Positions 34,391 through 46,000 of a stretch of 64,000 nt of DNA are shown here, in pieces. The stretch's first letter is position 1. Every line of letters starts with the position of its first letter. Made by a program: the position numbers and the translations under genes. The notes below the pieces were generated by a model. That model searched no databases, was not told where the DNA came from, and saw nothing but the letters and a program-made list of their open reading frames with translations. Source of the stretch: Xenorhabdus griffiniae (lineage in GTDB: Bacteria; Pseudomonadota; Gammaproteobacteria; Enterobacterales; Enterobacteriaceae); NCBI RefSeq assembly GCF_015163655.1, contig NZ_JADEUF010000004.1, forward strand, positions 20,322 to 84,321, in the 5' to 3' direction.

Positions 34391-36387
34391 AGTGCAATGC
34401 TCACATCCAGCCCAACATTCAAGCCTTTATTTATCATGCTATACGTATTGTTTCCCATCTGGAAACTGGATACGCGGTACTGTTTGTTACCTAAATTTTC
34501 CCCATAAAGTTTGACATTGATGCCATGATCCATTTCTAAACTGAGTGAGGCGTCATAGAGAGTATATCCCCCTTGTTCAAGGGTATTCGCTTCATCAAAG
34601 TAGCTTTTTGAATAGTAGCGAGTGCCAGCATTGAAATAGAGGTTACCTGGTAACAATGTTTGATCAATCAGATAATCGAAACTTGCATTAAGCATGACAT
34701 CTGGTGCATAAGGCAGGCGTTTGCCTTTATAATTTACGCCACTTGTTGTCTCAGTGAAATTTGACTTACCTACGCTACCCCCCAGAGAAAGTCTAAGCCC
34801 TTGTATTGGTTTAATCTGGCTGCTCAGCTCGATACCTTTACTTTCTGCTTTTCCGGCGTTACGGATAAATTGTCCACCCATAGGTCCGACGTAGATCTGT
34901 TTATCTTTGGAACGAATGTAATAAACTGCACTGTTTAATGTCATTGCGTCATTAAAGAATGAGGTATGCCAACCAAACTCATAATTGTCTGAGGTTTCGG
35001 TATCGTAAGGCTTTTTATCATTGGCGGAGGAAACAATGTTATTGAACCCGCCCGGCTTGTACCCTTTGGTGGCAGAGAGATAGAAACGGGTATCTGGTGT
35101 CAATTGCCAGCCCAGTGCTGCCTTAGGTATAAACTCATTGCTGGAAACCTGGTTATCAAAAGCGTCGACCGCCATCATGCCAGAACGGCCTGCATAGGCT
35201 ATTTGAGATTTTTCATGTGACAAACGCCCGCCAAGCGTCAGATCCCATTGAGAAGCGATGGGTAATTTGACTTCACCAAACAGGGCCAGTGATTTTGTTT
35301 TTATCGTGTTCAAGGCAGCGCTATAGTAATTCATATAGGCGCCAGTATGATGTCTGCTAGTTTCATCTGAGAACCAGCCGCCGAGAACGCTGGTAATCCC
35401 ATTAGAGTAGTTGGAGTTTAAGCGTAGCTCTTGGGTAGTGGCATGGTGTTTTTCTTTCCATTTACCCCCGATAAAATCACGGGAAATATCGCGATCCTGA
35501 TAGGCGGTGATACTGGTTAATACGTTGTTACCAAAATCATATTCCGCTTTGAGTGCATAACTGTTGACGCGCCGTGTTACATCCGGGATAAGGCCATCAT
35601 ATTCTTTCCGACGGAACTGTTCGTCGGTTAAATAAAGTTCTTCATGTGAATTGAGATCTTCATGAGCAAAGCTAAGTTCAGCGCTGAATGGAGACTCTTC
35701 TGGTGCAAAGGTCAGCTTTCCTTTGCCAAGCCAGGTCTTGCTGGAGTCAATATTTTTATCACCGCGATTTGGGGCATCAATTTGTCCTGGCTCTTTTACC
35801 CAGCGTAGACTCATGCTGCCATAAAGCATGTCTTCAATAAGCGGTATTGATCCGCTGAAGGAGCCCCCCTGTTTTAATTTAGAATAATGACCAGAAAGGT
35901 TAAGCCAAGGGCCTTCTTTTGGAGAACGAGTGATGATATTGATAACACCGGCTTGGGCGTTGCCACCATATAAAGTGCCTTGGGGACCACGTAATAATTC
36001 TACACGTTCTACATTAATTAACTCTTGTGTCAAAAACTGGTGATCTTGAGGAACACCATCAACATAAATGCGAATAGAGGGTGAATAGTAATCGGGTGAG
36101 CTGATACCCCGAATGGTGGTTGCCGAGTAGGTTCGGTTACCGCGAGAGCGGATTTGTAAGCCAGGGAAAGCACGCTCAAGATCCTGTACTTGGGTGATAC
36201 CCGCTTGCTCAAGTTCCTCGCCAGTTTTTACCAAAATGCTGCCATTGACTTTATTTAATGCTTCTGCTCGTTTGTTAGCCGTCACAATCAAAACATCTTC
36301 TGTGGCTTCGGGTGAATGCTCCGCCCAAGTCACAACAGGTGTGATCAGACAACATAAGACAGATGCTTTAGCATATTTTTTTTTCAT
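34387..36387 (-). CDS. fyuA: TonB-dependent siderophore receptor (FyuA/Psn-like)
   Basis: A 666-residue outer-membrane protein: a signal peptide of about 22 residues ending TWA, a TonB-box-like DVLIVTA near 31-37, a plug domain (DLERAFPGLQIRSRG; VERVELLRGPQGTLYGGNA) and a 22-strand barrel. Length and N-terminal blocks match FyuA/Psn (about 673 residues), which imports ferric yersiniabactin. The C-terminal residue is Leu (VSIAL) rather than the usual barrel-end Phe. First gene of the operon, 158 bases downstream of the Fur box. The receptor-first order, with everything else coupled behind it, differs from Yersinia, where psn is a separate unit at the island end. Confidence 0.93.
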   Translation of the reverse strand: MKKKYAKASVLCCLITPVVTWAEHSPEATEDVLIVTANKRAEALNKVNGSILVKTGEELEQAGITQVQDLERAFPGLQIRSRGNRTYSATTIRGISSPDYYSPSIRIYVDGVPQDHQFLTQELINVERVELLRGPQGTLYGGNAQAGVINIITRSPKEGPWLNLSGHYSKLKQGGSFSGSIPLIEDMLYGSMSLRWVKEPGQIDAPNRGDKNIDSSKTWLGKGKLTFAPEESPFSAELSFAHEDLNSHEELYLTDEQFRRKEYDGLIPDVTRRVNSYALKAEYDFGNNVLTSITAYQDRDISRDFIGGKWKEKHHATTQELRLNSNYSNGITSVLGGWFSDETSRHHTGAYMNYYSAALNTIKTKSLALFGEVKLPIASQWDLTLGGRLSHEKSQIAYAGRSGMMAVDAFDNQVSSNEFIPKAALGWQLTPDTRFYLSATKGYKPGGFNNIVSSANDKKPYDTETSDNYEFGWHTSFFNDAMTLNSAVYYIRSKDKQIYVGPMGGQFIRNAGKAESKGIELSSQIKPIQGLRLSLGGSVGKSNFTETTSGVNYKGKRLPYAPDVMLNASFDYLIDQTLLPGNLYFNAGTRYYSKSYFDEANTLEQGGYTLYDASLSLEMDHGINVKLYGENLGNKQYRVSSFQMGNNTYSMINKGLNVGLDVSIAL

Positions 36388-36433
36388 AAATACTCTTTAT
36401 GCCTTTCCAAATCATGTTTTAAAAAGATCAAAT

Positions 36434-36461
36434 GTGGTAAACCAAACAAGCGTGGTAAACC
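36434..36461. promoter_or_regulatory. Tandem 10-bp direct repeat upstream of the receptor gene
   Basis: GTGGTAAACC occurs at 36434-36443 and again at 36452-36461, 18 bases apart, within 80 bases upstream of the fyuA start and next to a divergent AraC-family gene. Two same-strand half-sites are what AraC proteins commonly bind, though 18 bases is shorter than two full helix turns. This is a candidate operator only. Confidence 0.4.
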
Positions 36462-36544
36462 GAAAACAATCTTTAGTGAAATTAACTGGAATAGAAAGGA
36501 AGAGCTAACGGGATAGGGACAAAAATAGCGCGATACGTACTATT

Positions 36545-36563
36545 GATAATGATTCTCATTAAT
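36545..36563. promoter_or_regulatory. Fur box between fyuA and the AraC regulator gene
   Basis: GATAATGATTCTCATTAAT matches 15 of 19 positions of the consensus GATAATGATAATCATTATC. It lies between the divergent receptor operon and the ybtA-like gene, so one Fur dimer could repress both in iron-replete cells. This is the only Fur-like site I recognise near the siderophore genes. Confidence 0.8.
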
Positions 36564-36707
36564 GATAAATTGCGTGATATTCACATTGGTATATAAATAT
36601 ATAAAATAAAAGAATAATGTCTTTAACACGCACAACATACTATTTTTATTGTGGAAAGCGTTTTTTTGAAATGGTTGGTGTCTGATGCTGATTTTACAGG
36701 GGATTTC

Positions 36708-37688
36708 ATGAAGACGATCTATAGCGAGACATTGGGGATTTTCTCTGCGGGCTATGGCAATAATAGGCACTCACTAGCAGAGGAAAACAACACAACGCCT
36801 TCATTGCTAACAGAGGAGCTATCTGATGGAATTCATATCAACCGTATCCATCTTGAGTTAAGCCAAGATTTTACAGAATATTGTGAAGGGCCACCAACAG
36901 TGTCAATCGCCTTTGTTCTCAATGGGAAGGGAAAAATGGCAATTGAAAATGGCGAGGTTTTAGATATTAATCCGGGAACGATGGTCTTTTTTTATTCGCC
37001 TACGGTGACGCGAGGTATGAATTTTTTTGGCTGCGGAACCTGGCGTATTCTCGATATCCGTTTTTCTCTGAACGAAATTGAAGCTCAGGAGTTGCCATCT
37101 TTTACCAAGTTAACGGCTGGTTTTGAAAAAAACGCGAGTTATAGTGATGCTTTGATGATGGCTTGTCCTATCTATCCGCCTTTTATGCAGATAGTGAATC
37201 AAATAGAAGAGTGTCAATTAAATGGTAGTGTCAGAAAAGTCTACTTAAAGGCAAAGGCGTTAGAAATACTCGCTTGCGTGACAGCGCAAATTTATGATTG
37301 CCAATATAATATGATTAGCGGGTTGCAGCGCAGGGCTGTTTACAATGCGATAAAAATCATTAATAACGATTATCATCATCCCTGGACAATAAAATCGTTA
37401 TCAAGAGCAGTAGGTCTGAATGAACGAAAATTAAAAGAGGGATTTCGTGCGGTTGTTTTTCGTACTTTTCATCAATATCTGGAAAACGTTCGTATGACCA
37501 CAGCGGAAGATTTATTGAAGAAAGGAATGAGTGTCATTGAGGTTTCTGCCGCAGTAGGCTATTCCAGCCCAAGTCATTTTTCTAAACGTTTCCGGCAACA
37601 TTATTTAATCAACCCTAAAGCATGGCAGGCAAAATATGCCGTGAATCACACGCTACTGAAAGAAAATATTACAGCAGAAAGTCAGTAG
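36708..37688 (+). CDS. ybtA: AraC-family regulator (YbtA-like)
   Basis: A 326-residue protein when started at ATG 36708, which has AGGGGA 5-10 bases ahead and begins MKTIYSETLGIFSAGYG. A GTG at 36651 would add 19 residues without a good ribosome site. The C-terminal about 100 residues form a double helix-turn-helix (SLSRAVGLNERKLKEGFR; VIEVSAAVGYSSPSHFSKRF). The N-terminal part is a sensor domain, in YbtA/PchR thought to bind the ferric siderophore. It should activate the divergent operon and perhaps repress itself. Position and family fit YbtA; binding sites are not proven. A rho-independent terminator follows about 100 bases after the stop. Confidence 0.9.
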   Translation: MKTIYSETLGIFSAGYGNNRHSLAEENNTTPSLLTEELSDGIHINRIHLELSQDFTEYCEGPPTVSIAFVLNGKGKMAIENGEVLDINPGTMVFFYSPTVTRGMNFFGCGTWRILDIRFSLNEIEAQELPSFTKLTAGFEKNASYSDALMMACPIYPPFMQIVNQIEECQLNGSVRKVYLKAKALEILACVTAQIYDCQYNMISGLQRRAVYNAIKIINNDYHHPWTIKSLSRAVGLNERKLKEGFRAVVFRTFHQYLENVRMTTAEDLLKKGMSVIEVSAAVGYSSPSHFSKRFRQHYLINPKAWQAKYAVNHTLLKENITAESQ

Positions 37689-37793
37689 AAATGCCGAATA
37701 TGGTATAAGGTCTTAATTGGTGTTTAACTAGTTAAATAGGTGCCTTTTCCGCTTAATCCCCGTATGTATCTATCTATCTTTCTTTCATACACA

Positions 37794-37824
37794 AATCCCC
37801 TGAGAAAAAGTCGGGGGATTTTTT
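37794..37824 (+). terminator. Rho-independent terminator of the AraC gene
   Basis: AATCCCC (37794-37800) pairs with GGGGGATT (37813-37820), followed directly by TTTT. It is about 105 bases beyond the regulator stop codon. Confidence 0.75.
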
Positions 37825-38169
37825 GAATCTTTTTCCTCTTACCCAAAACACCGGCGGATATTGAAGCCGCTTACTGATTTACGCGTAATCCATCCTATTT
37901 ATCATCCCTTTTAATCATATTCATTTCGTTTTTGTTTTGGGTAAATTTAAAGCTCGAATTAATCTGCTTAATGTTTCACATAATGTGTTGTGATTATGTT
38001 GGTTTATTGCCATATTGTTGCATTTTTAGAGTTAAATGGCCTGAATTTACGCCATTGTGATGAATATCCCATCGGGCAGCTTGATAATTAACCTCCGCCG
38101 ACCATAATACCTCATCTTAAAATTACCTTATTACTGTTTAATAATAATTACGTATCCGATGGGTTTACT
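37825..38169 (+). promoter_or_regulatory. Upstream region of the two-partner secretion locus
   Basis: About 345 AT-rich bases between the terminator and the TpsB gene. It must contain the promoter for the tpsB-tpsA pair. I see no Fur box or clear -35/-10 pair. The ribosome site before ATG 38170 is weak (GATGGG). Confidence 0.45.
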
Positions 38170-39960
38170 ATGGCAACGGTAACTTCCCGCTACATAATAG
38201 CCGGGCTGGCCGGATGGACTGTATTTGTATTCTCCCCCGTACAGGCCGATGATCCGCCCTTTATTCAGCAAAAACAACAATCACAGATAGCAGAACAACG
38301 TCTGGCAACCTCGGTGCGACTTACTGCGCCTTTTTCCGATAACACCATGCAAAGTGCGGCGACCCTGGATGCTCAGGAGCAACTCCGGCAGCAGGAAAGG
38401 CAGCACGCGCTACAACAGCAACAGACGCCGGATACCGATGTCCGGCTTACTCGACCCGGCGTGCGCCAGCCTGATTATCCGGCTAACGAACATCCCTGTT
38501 TTACGATCAATACGTTACGTTTGGAGGGCGACGCTGCCCACCGTTTTCAGTGGGCACTGGACGCGGCAGAGGATGCCAAAGGGCGTTGCTTGGGTGGACA
38601 GGGGATTTTGCTGGTCAATAACAAGGTGCAGAATGCCATTCTAGCCAAAGGTTATGTCACCACCCGCGTGATGGTGCAGGAGCAGGATCTGACTGGCGGT
38701 GTGCTGACGCTGACGCTCCAGCCTGGACGCATTGCCAATATCCGCTTTGATGAGCCGGTGTCCTGGCGTGGGCGGCTGTGGAATGCGATGCCGGCCGCAT
38801 CCGGGGATATCCTTAATTTGCGCGATATCGAGCAGGCGCTGGAGAATTTCAAACGGGTGCCCAGTGTGGAGGCCGACATTAAAATCGAGCCCGGTCAGCA
38901 GGAGGCGACCAGTGACCTTCGGATCAGCTGGAAAGAGGGCCGCCCGTTCCGGCTCAGTCTGGGACTCGATGACAGTGGTGCCAAAAGCACTGGCCGCTAT
39001 CTGGGTTCGGTAACCCTGGCGATTGATGCGCCTTTTGCCCAGAACGATCTGTTCTATGCCAATATCGGCCGGGATTTGTTTGAGCCCGGTCCCTTTGGTA
39101 ACCGCGCCCGTACTGTGAATTACGTCTTTCCGCTCGGCTACTGGGCGTTTTCTGCCAATTACAACGACTATACCTATCACCAGAATATCGCCAACGCGAA
39201 CGAACCCCTGACCTACAGTGGCAAAAGCGAGAATGTGCAATTCACGGTGTCCCGACTGTTATTTCGCAATCAGTCACATAAAACCACGCTCAATCTGCGG
39301 GTCTTTCGCCGCCATTCCACCAATGCCGTGGGGAATATAGAAATAGCACAACAACACCGCCGTACTGCGGGCTGGGAGTTAGGCTTAAGCCAGCGCAGTT
39401 ACATCGGCAACATCACGTTGGATGCCGGCATCAACTGGCGGCGGGGAACCGGCGCCTTCGGTGCGCTGCCAGCACCGGAAGAAGCCTATCACGCAGGCAG
39501 TGCCCGCACAGGGATGGCCCTGGGTGATATCAGTCTGAATGTGCCTTTTAAATGGGGCACACAGCCCTGGCGTTATCACACCAAAGTGCGTTGGCAGTGG
39601 AGTGCAAACCCGCTGACACCCCAGGACAGGCTGGCGATTGCCGGGCGTTATACCGTGCGCGGGTTTGACGGCGAGCAGATGCTGTCCGGTGAAAAAGGGC
39701 TGCTCTGGCGTAATGAGTTAGCCTGGAATGTCCTGTCGCGCGGTCACGAGCTTTACGGGGCGGTGGATTATGGTCGTGTGGATGGACCGGGCACCCGCTA
39801 TCTCGTCGGGCATCAGCTGGCGGGTGGTGCCCTGGGTGTGCGCGGCACGCTGTGGCGCCGACTCAGTTATGACCTGTTTGCCGGCGTGCCATTCTACCAG
39901 CCCGCGGGTTTTCATACGCCAGGCGTGAGTGGTGGTTTCAGCTTCAATCTGGAAATTTGA
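38170..39960 (+). CDS. cdiB: Two-partner secretion transporter TpsB (CdiB/ShlB-like)
   Basis: A 596-residue outer-membrane Omp85-superfamily protein. Signal peptide of about 26 residues (ending VQA), a Gln-rich linker (30-100), POTRA domains (about 110-260, beginning CFTINTLRLEG) and a 16-strand barrel whose L6 loop motif VRGF is seen near 497 (YTVRGFDGEQ). It exports the adjacent TpsA across the outer membrane, recognising its N-terminal TPS domain. Only 68 bases separate the two genes, so they are probably co-transcribed. GC content rises sharply here compared with 36500-38160, consistent with a horizontally acquired unit. Confidence 0.93.
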   Translation: MATVTSRYIIAGLAGWTVFVFSPVQADDPPFIQQKQQSQIAEQRLATSVRLTAPFSDNTMQSAATLDAQEQLRQQERQHALQQQQTPDTDVRLTRPGVRQPDYPANEHPCFTINTLRLEGDAAHRFQWALDAAEDAKGRCLGGQGILLVNNKVQNAILAKGYVTTRVMVQEQDLTGGVLTLTLQPGRIANIRFDEPVSWRGRLWNAMPAASGDILNLRDIEQALENFKRVPSVEADIKIEPGQQEATSDLRISWKEGRPFRLSLGLDDSGAKSTGRYLGSVTLAIDAPFAQNDLFYANIGRDLFEPGPFGNRARTVNYVFPLGYWAFSANYNDYTYHQNIANANEPLTYSGKSENVQFTVSRLLFRNQSHKTTLNLRVFRRHSTNAVGNIEIAQQHRRTAGWELGLSQRSYIGNITLDAGINWRRGTGAFGALPAPEEAYHAGSARTGMALGDISLNVPFKWGTQPWRYHTKVRWQWSANPLTPQDRLAIAGRYTVRGFDGEQMLSGEKGLLWRNELAWNVLSRGHELYGAVDYGRVDGPGTRYLVGHQLAGGALGVRGTLWRRLSYDLFAGVPFYQPAGFHTPGVSGGFSFNLEI

Positions 39961-40028
39961 TAACAACGCTCATCCTTAATCACAAACAAGTGTTGCGTTT
40001 ATTTATTTGACCTGGACGGACAGGATTT

Positions 40029-43000
40029 ATGAACAAACAGTGTTATTGCCTTATCTACAGCCGCACGCACGGTGAATTGCGGGTGGTATCGGAACTGGCC
40101 CGCAGTTGCAGTACCGCACCCGGGCAGCGTCGTGGTATCGGTGCATCGCGCTTATGGGTGACGGTGCGCCGCGCGGTGTGGCTGTTGGGGGCGGCACTGT
40201 TTGCTGGGCAGGCGTTGGCTGACGGTATTATCGCTGACAGGCAGGTACCATCTGGCCAGCGTCCGGAAGTGATAACCACTCAGAATGGTCTGCCGCAGGT
40301 CAATATCAATGCGCCCAATCAGGCCGGCGTATCACATAACCCCTACCAGCAGTTTGATGTCGGCCAACGAGGTGCCATCCTTAACAATTCGGCGCTGATG
40401 ACCTCTACCCAACTAGCCGGGATGATACAGGGTAACCCCCGCCTTGATCCCAATGCCGCGCCGGCTCGGTTTATTATTAATGAAGTCAACAGCGATAAGC
40501 CCAGCCAGCTGCGGGGATTTCTGGAAGTGGCTGGTGGGCGGGCACAGGTGATTGTGGCTAACCCGTCGGGGATTGTGTGCAACGGCTGTGGCACCATTAA
40601 TGCCGGGCGCATGACTCTGACTACCGGCAAGCCGCAGTTGAACGCTGACGGTAGTCTGGCTGGGTATCAGGTCGAACGAGGCGTGGTGAGCATTGAGGGC
40701 GGTGGACTCAATGGTGACCCGCGCCATGATACCGGTTATGTTGATATTCTGGCGCGGGCGGTGAAGGTGAATGCCGGTGTCTGGGCAAAAGCGGAACTTG
40801 CCGTGGTGGCGGGGCGTAATCGCATCAGTGCTGACAGCAAAACAGTGACGCCACTAGCCGCAGATGACAAAAAGCCCGAACTGGCGATAGACATGGGGCA
40901 GATGGGTGGCATGTACAGCGGTTATATCCGTATGATAGGCACGGAAGCGGGCGTCGGTGTGCGTAATCAGGGCGGGCACTTGCAGGCGGGAAAAATGTTG
41001 ACCGTCAGCAGTGAAGGCCGGCTTAGCTGGCAATCGAGAGAAGAGAAAGAGCCAGTCACCCAAGTGGTGGGGGATGTGACCTTGACTGCCCGGGACGGTA
41101 TTGAACATCACGGCAAACTACACAGTGGCGGGCAGCTTGCGGTACAGAGCCGTGACGGTGACATTCAGCAGTCCGGCACCCTAGCGGCAGTGGGCGATAT
41201 TCGGTTGACGTCGGCTCGGGGTATTCAGAGCCGCGGGCATGTGCTGGCCGGCAGCGATATCAACAGTACGCTGAAGCATAAGGCGAATTTGACGCTGAAC
41301 AGTCAGGGGAATATCCAGGCCAGCGGCCATTTGCTCAGTCTGGGCGATATCAAAGTGACCGGTCACCGGGTGGATATCAGTCAAAGCCAACTGGCGGCCA
41401 GCCGGGCTAAGATTGGCGCACAAGCCGGTGGCGTTGCCCTGCAACAGGCCAAAATTGACAGTCAACAGCTGACCGTGAAAACCCCGGGCAATATCGACGC
41501 GCAACAGGCACAGGTACGTGTCGGACGTTGGGAGATAGATGCCAACAATCTGTTCAACCAGAAGGCAGTCTGGTCTCAGGTGGAAGCCGGGGAAAGCCGT
41601 TTTGCGCTGGCCGGGGTACTGGATAACACCGGTGGCCGCATTGAAGCGCCACAACTTAACCTGAATGCCGGTTCCTTGAACAACCAGCAGGGGCATCTGG
41701 TGGCGCTTGACAAGACGGTGCAACACTGGCAAGTGAGCGGATTGCTGAACAATACCGACGGCCTGCTGGGTAATAACGGTGACCTGCGGCTTGATACCGG
41801 CAGCCTGAATAACCAGCGCGGCACGTTACAGAGTCAAGCGGCATTGGACATCATATCGGGAGACGATATCAATAACAGCGAGGGTAAGCTGCTGTCCGGC
41901 CAACGACTGACAGTGAAGGCTGAGCGCAACATTGATAATCAGGGCGGTCTATTGGAGAGTCCGTTAACATTGGACGTGACATCGGGCGCGGATATTAAGA
42001 ATTCACAGGGCAAACTGTTTGGCCAACAGCTGACGGTGAAGGCCTCTGGCAGTATTGATAACCTGTCCGGAGAGATGCGGAGTGAACACTTGTTGCTGAC
42101 GGCACATAACCTGACTAATACGGAAGGTAAGGTCGTCAGCCAGGGGCGTCTGAAGCTTGACATCCGGCAGTCGCTGGTTAATCAGCACGGGTTTCTTGAT
42201 GCCGCTGACGCCCTGGATATTCTCACCCAGGGCAACTGGGATAACCGCAGCGGAACCGCTCAAGGCGGCAAACAGATTGATGTCTCCGCCCATCACATCG
42301 ATAACAGTGACGGCAAACTGTTGGCTGATCAAGCACTGACCGTGAACACGACGGGCAATATCGATAACCAGCGCGGCACGTTGCAGGGGCTGTCCGCCTT
42401 GAACGTGACGTCGGGGGGCGATATCCAAAATGGTGAAGGCAAGCTGTTGTCCGGTCAGGCGCTGACCCTGACAGCGACTGGCAGCGTCGATAACCAGTCC
42501 GGCAATATCCAGGGCAAAGCGCTGGAACTGACGGTACAGAAACTGACGAATACAAAAGGTAATATTGTCAGCCAGGGGCATTTGCAGCTTAATATCAGTC
42601 AGGACATTGATAATCAGCACGGACTCATTAAAGCTGATGATGCACTGAATATCCACACGGAGGGTCACTGGGATAACCGTGGCGGCACTGCTCAGGGCAG
42701 CAAACAGGTTGATGTCTCCGCCCATAGCATTGATAACAGTGACGGCAAACTGTCGGCCGCCCAAGCGCTGACCCTGAACGTGGCCGATAATATCGATAAC
42801 CAGTCCGGGGACATCCGGGGCGAAGCGCTGCAATTGACGGCGCAGCACCTGAATAATGCACAGGGTAAAATCGTCAGCCAGAGCCGTTTGCGGCTTGATA
42901 GTCATCAATCGATTGATAATCAGCACGGGCTTCTTGATGCGGCTGACGCCCTGGATATTCTCACCCAGGGCAACTGGGATAACCGCAGCGGAACCGTACA

Positions 43001-46000
43001 AGGCGGCAAACAGATTGATGTCTTCGCCCATCACATCGATAACAGCGACGGCAAACTGCTGGCTGATCAAGCCCTGACCGTGAACACGACGGGCAATATC
43101 GATAACCAGCGCGGCACGTTGCAGGGGCTGTCCGCCTTGAACGTGACGTCAGGGGGTGATATCCGAAATGGCGAGGGTAAGCTGTTGTCCAGTCAGGCAC
43201 TGACCCTGAAAGCGATCGGCAGCGTCGATAACCAGTCCGGTAATATCCAGGGCAAAGCGCTGGCGCTGACGGCGCAGAAACTGACCAATACAAAAGGTAA
43301 TATTGTCAGCCAGGGGCATTTGCAGCTTGATATCAGTCAGGGCATTGATAATCAGCACGGGCTCATTAAGGCCGATGATGTCCTGAATATCCACACGGAT
43401 GGCCACTGGAATAACCACGGCGGCACCGTACAAGGCGGCAAACAGGTTGACGTCTCTGCCCATGGCATTGATAACAGCGGCGGCAAACTGTCGGCCGGGC
43501 AAAAGCTGACCCTGAACGCCGCCGATAATATCGATAACCAGTCCGGGGACATCCGGGGCGAAGCGCTGCAATTGACGGCGCAGCACCTGAACAATGCACA
43601 GGGTAAGATCGTCAGCCAGGGCCGTTTGCGGCTTGATAGTCATCAGTCGATTGATAATCAGCACGGGCTGCTTGATGCGGCTGATGCCCTGGATATTCGC
43701 ACCCAGGGCAACTGGGATAACCGCAGCGGGACCGCTCAAGGTGGCAAACAGGTTGATGTTTCTGCACGCCATATCGATAACAGCGACGGCAAGCTGCTGG
43801 CTGATCAAACACTGATCGTGAACACGACTGACAATATCGATAACCAGCGCGGCACGTTGCAGGGGCTGGCCGCCTTGAACGTGACGTCAGGGGGGGATAT
43901 CCAAAATGGCGGGGGCAAGCTGTTTTCCGGTCAGGCACTGATCCTGAAAGCGACCGGCAGCGTCGATAACCAGTCCGGTAATATCCAGGGTAAAGCGCTG
44001 GCGCTGACGGCACAGAAACTGACCAATACAAAAGGTAATATCGTCAGCCAGGGGCATTTGCAGCTTGATATCAGTCAGGGCATTGATAATCAGCACGGGC
44101 TCATTAAGGCCGATGATGTCCTGAATATCCACACGGATGGCCACTGGAATAACCACGGCGGCACCGTACAAGGCGGCAAACAGGTTGACGTCTCCGCCCA
44201 TGGCATTGATAACAGTGGCGGCAAACTGTCGGCCGGGCAAAAGCTGACCCTGAACGCCGCCGATAATATCGATAACCAGTCCGGGGACATCCAGGGCGAA
44301 ACGCTGCAATTGACGGCGCAGCACCTGAATAATGCACAGGGTAAGATCGTCAGCCAGGGCCGTTTGCGGCTTGATAGTCATCAGTCGATTGATAATCAGC
44401 ACGGGCTTCTTGATGCGGCTGACGTCCTGGAGATTCGTACCCAGGGCAACTGGGATAACCGCAGCGGCACCGCACAAGGCGGCAAACAGGTTGATGTCTC
44501 CGCACGCCATATCGATAACAGTGACGGCAAATTGTTGGCTGAGCAAGCCCTGACCGTGAACACGACGGGCAATATCGATAACCAGCGTGGCACGTTGCAG
44601 GGGCTGTCCGCCTTGAACGTGACGTCGGGAGGTGATATCCAAAATGGTCAGGGCAAATTGTTGTCCGGTCAGGCGCTGACCTTGAAGGCCGTCGGTAGTA
44701 TCGATAACCAGTCCGGCGACATCCAGGGCGAAGCACTGGAACTGACGGCACAGGCGCTGACGAATACGGAAGGTAAGATCGCCAGCAAGGGGCATTTGCA
44801 GCTTGATATCCAGCAGACGATTGATAATCAGCGTGGGTCAATCAAGGCGGGTGACGCACTGGATATCCACACGGATGGCCACTGGAATAACCACGGCGGT
44901 ACCCTACAAGGCGGCAAACAGGTTGACGTTTCCGCCCGTAGCATGGATAACAGTGACGGCAAACTGTCGGCCGGGCAAAAGCTGACCCTGAACGCCGCCG
45001 ACAGCATCAATAACCAATCCGGGGAGATCGAAGGTGAACACCTACAGCTGACGGCATCACGCCTGGATAATACGAAGGGCAAGGTCATCAGCAAGGGACG
45101 CCTGAAGCTTGATATCCGGCAGGCGATTGATAACCAACGCGGCCTTTTCGAAGCGGCTGACGCTCTGGATATTCGTACCCAGGGCAACTGGGATAACCGC
45201 AACGGCACCGCACAAGGCGGCAGGCAGGTCGATGTCTCCGCCCACTATATCAATAACAGCGGCGGTAATTTGTTGGCGGATCATGCATTAATCGTGAATA
45301 CGACGGGCAATATCGATAACCAGAGCGGTACATTGCAGGGGCTGTCTGCATTAAACGTGACGTCGGGGGGCGATATTCAAAACGGCCAGGGCAAGCTGTT
45401 TTCTGATCAACAACTGACCGTGAAGGCCGCTGGCAGCATTGATAACCAGTCTGGAAACATGCAGGGCAATTATCTGCAACTGACGGCACAGCACCTGAAG
45501 AATACCCAAGGTAATCTGGTCAGCTTGGGGAACCTGCGGTTTGATATCCAGCAGGCGATTGATAATCAGCAGGGATTTATCGAGGCCGGTGACACACTGG
45601 ATATCCATACGGAGGGTCACTGGGATAACCGTGGCGGTACCGCACAAGGCGGCAAGCAGGTGATCGTCTCCACCCACAGTATAGATAACACCGGCGGCAA
45701 CCTGTTATCAGGCGGTGATCTGACGCTCAATAGTGTAGGCGATGTCATTAATCAGGCGGGTAAACTGTCAGCAAAGCAACATCTGCGTTGGCAGGGTGGT
45801 TCGGACAGCTTACTGAACAATGACGCGGGGACGTTGTATAGCGAAGGCGTGATGTCACTGAGGGGCGGACAACTGACCAACCGAGAGAAAGGTGAGATTC
45901 AGGGCAAACAGGGGCTGAAGTTGGATCTGACGGGCCGTTGGGATAATCAGGGGGGAGAACTGACCAGCGGCGGGCACAGCACGGTGAATGCGCTGAGCTT

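Noticed and set aside
38068..38163. CCCATCGG and CCGATGGG inverted pair around the cdiB leader
   Set aside because: Eight bases with an 80-base loop can occur by chance; no second feature supports an operator.
42003..44795. Long minus-strand open frames (up to 355 codons) antisense to the cdiA repeats
   Set aside because: They recur with the 738-bp period and reflect the codon bias of the sense repeats; no start signals and no recognisable protein.
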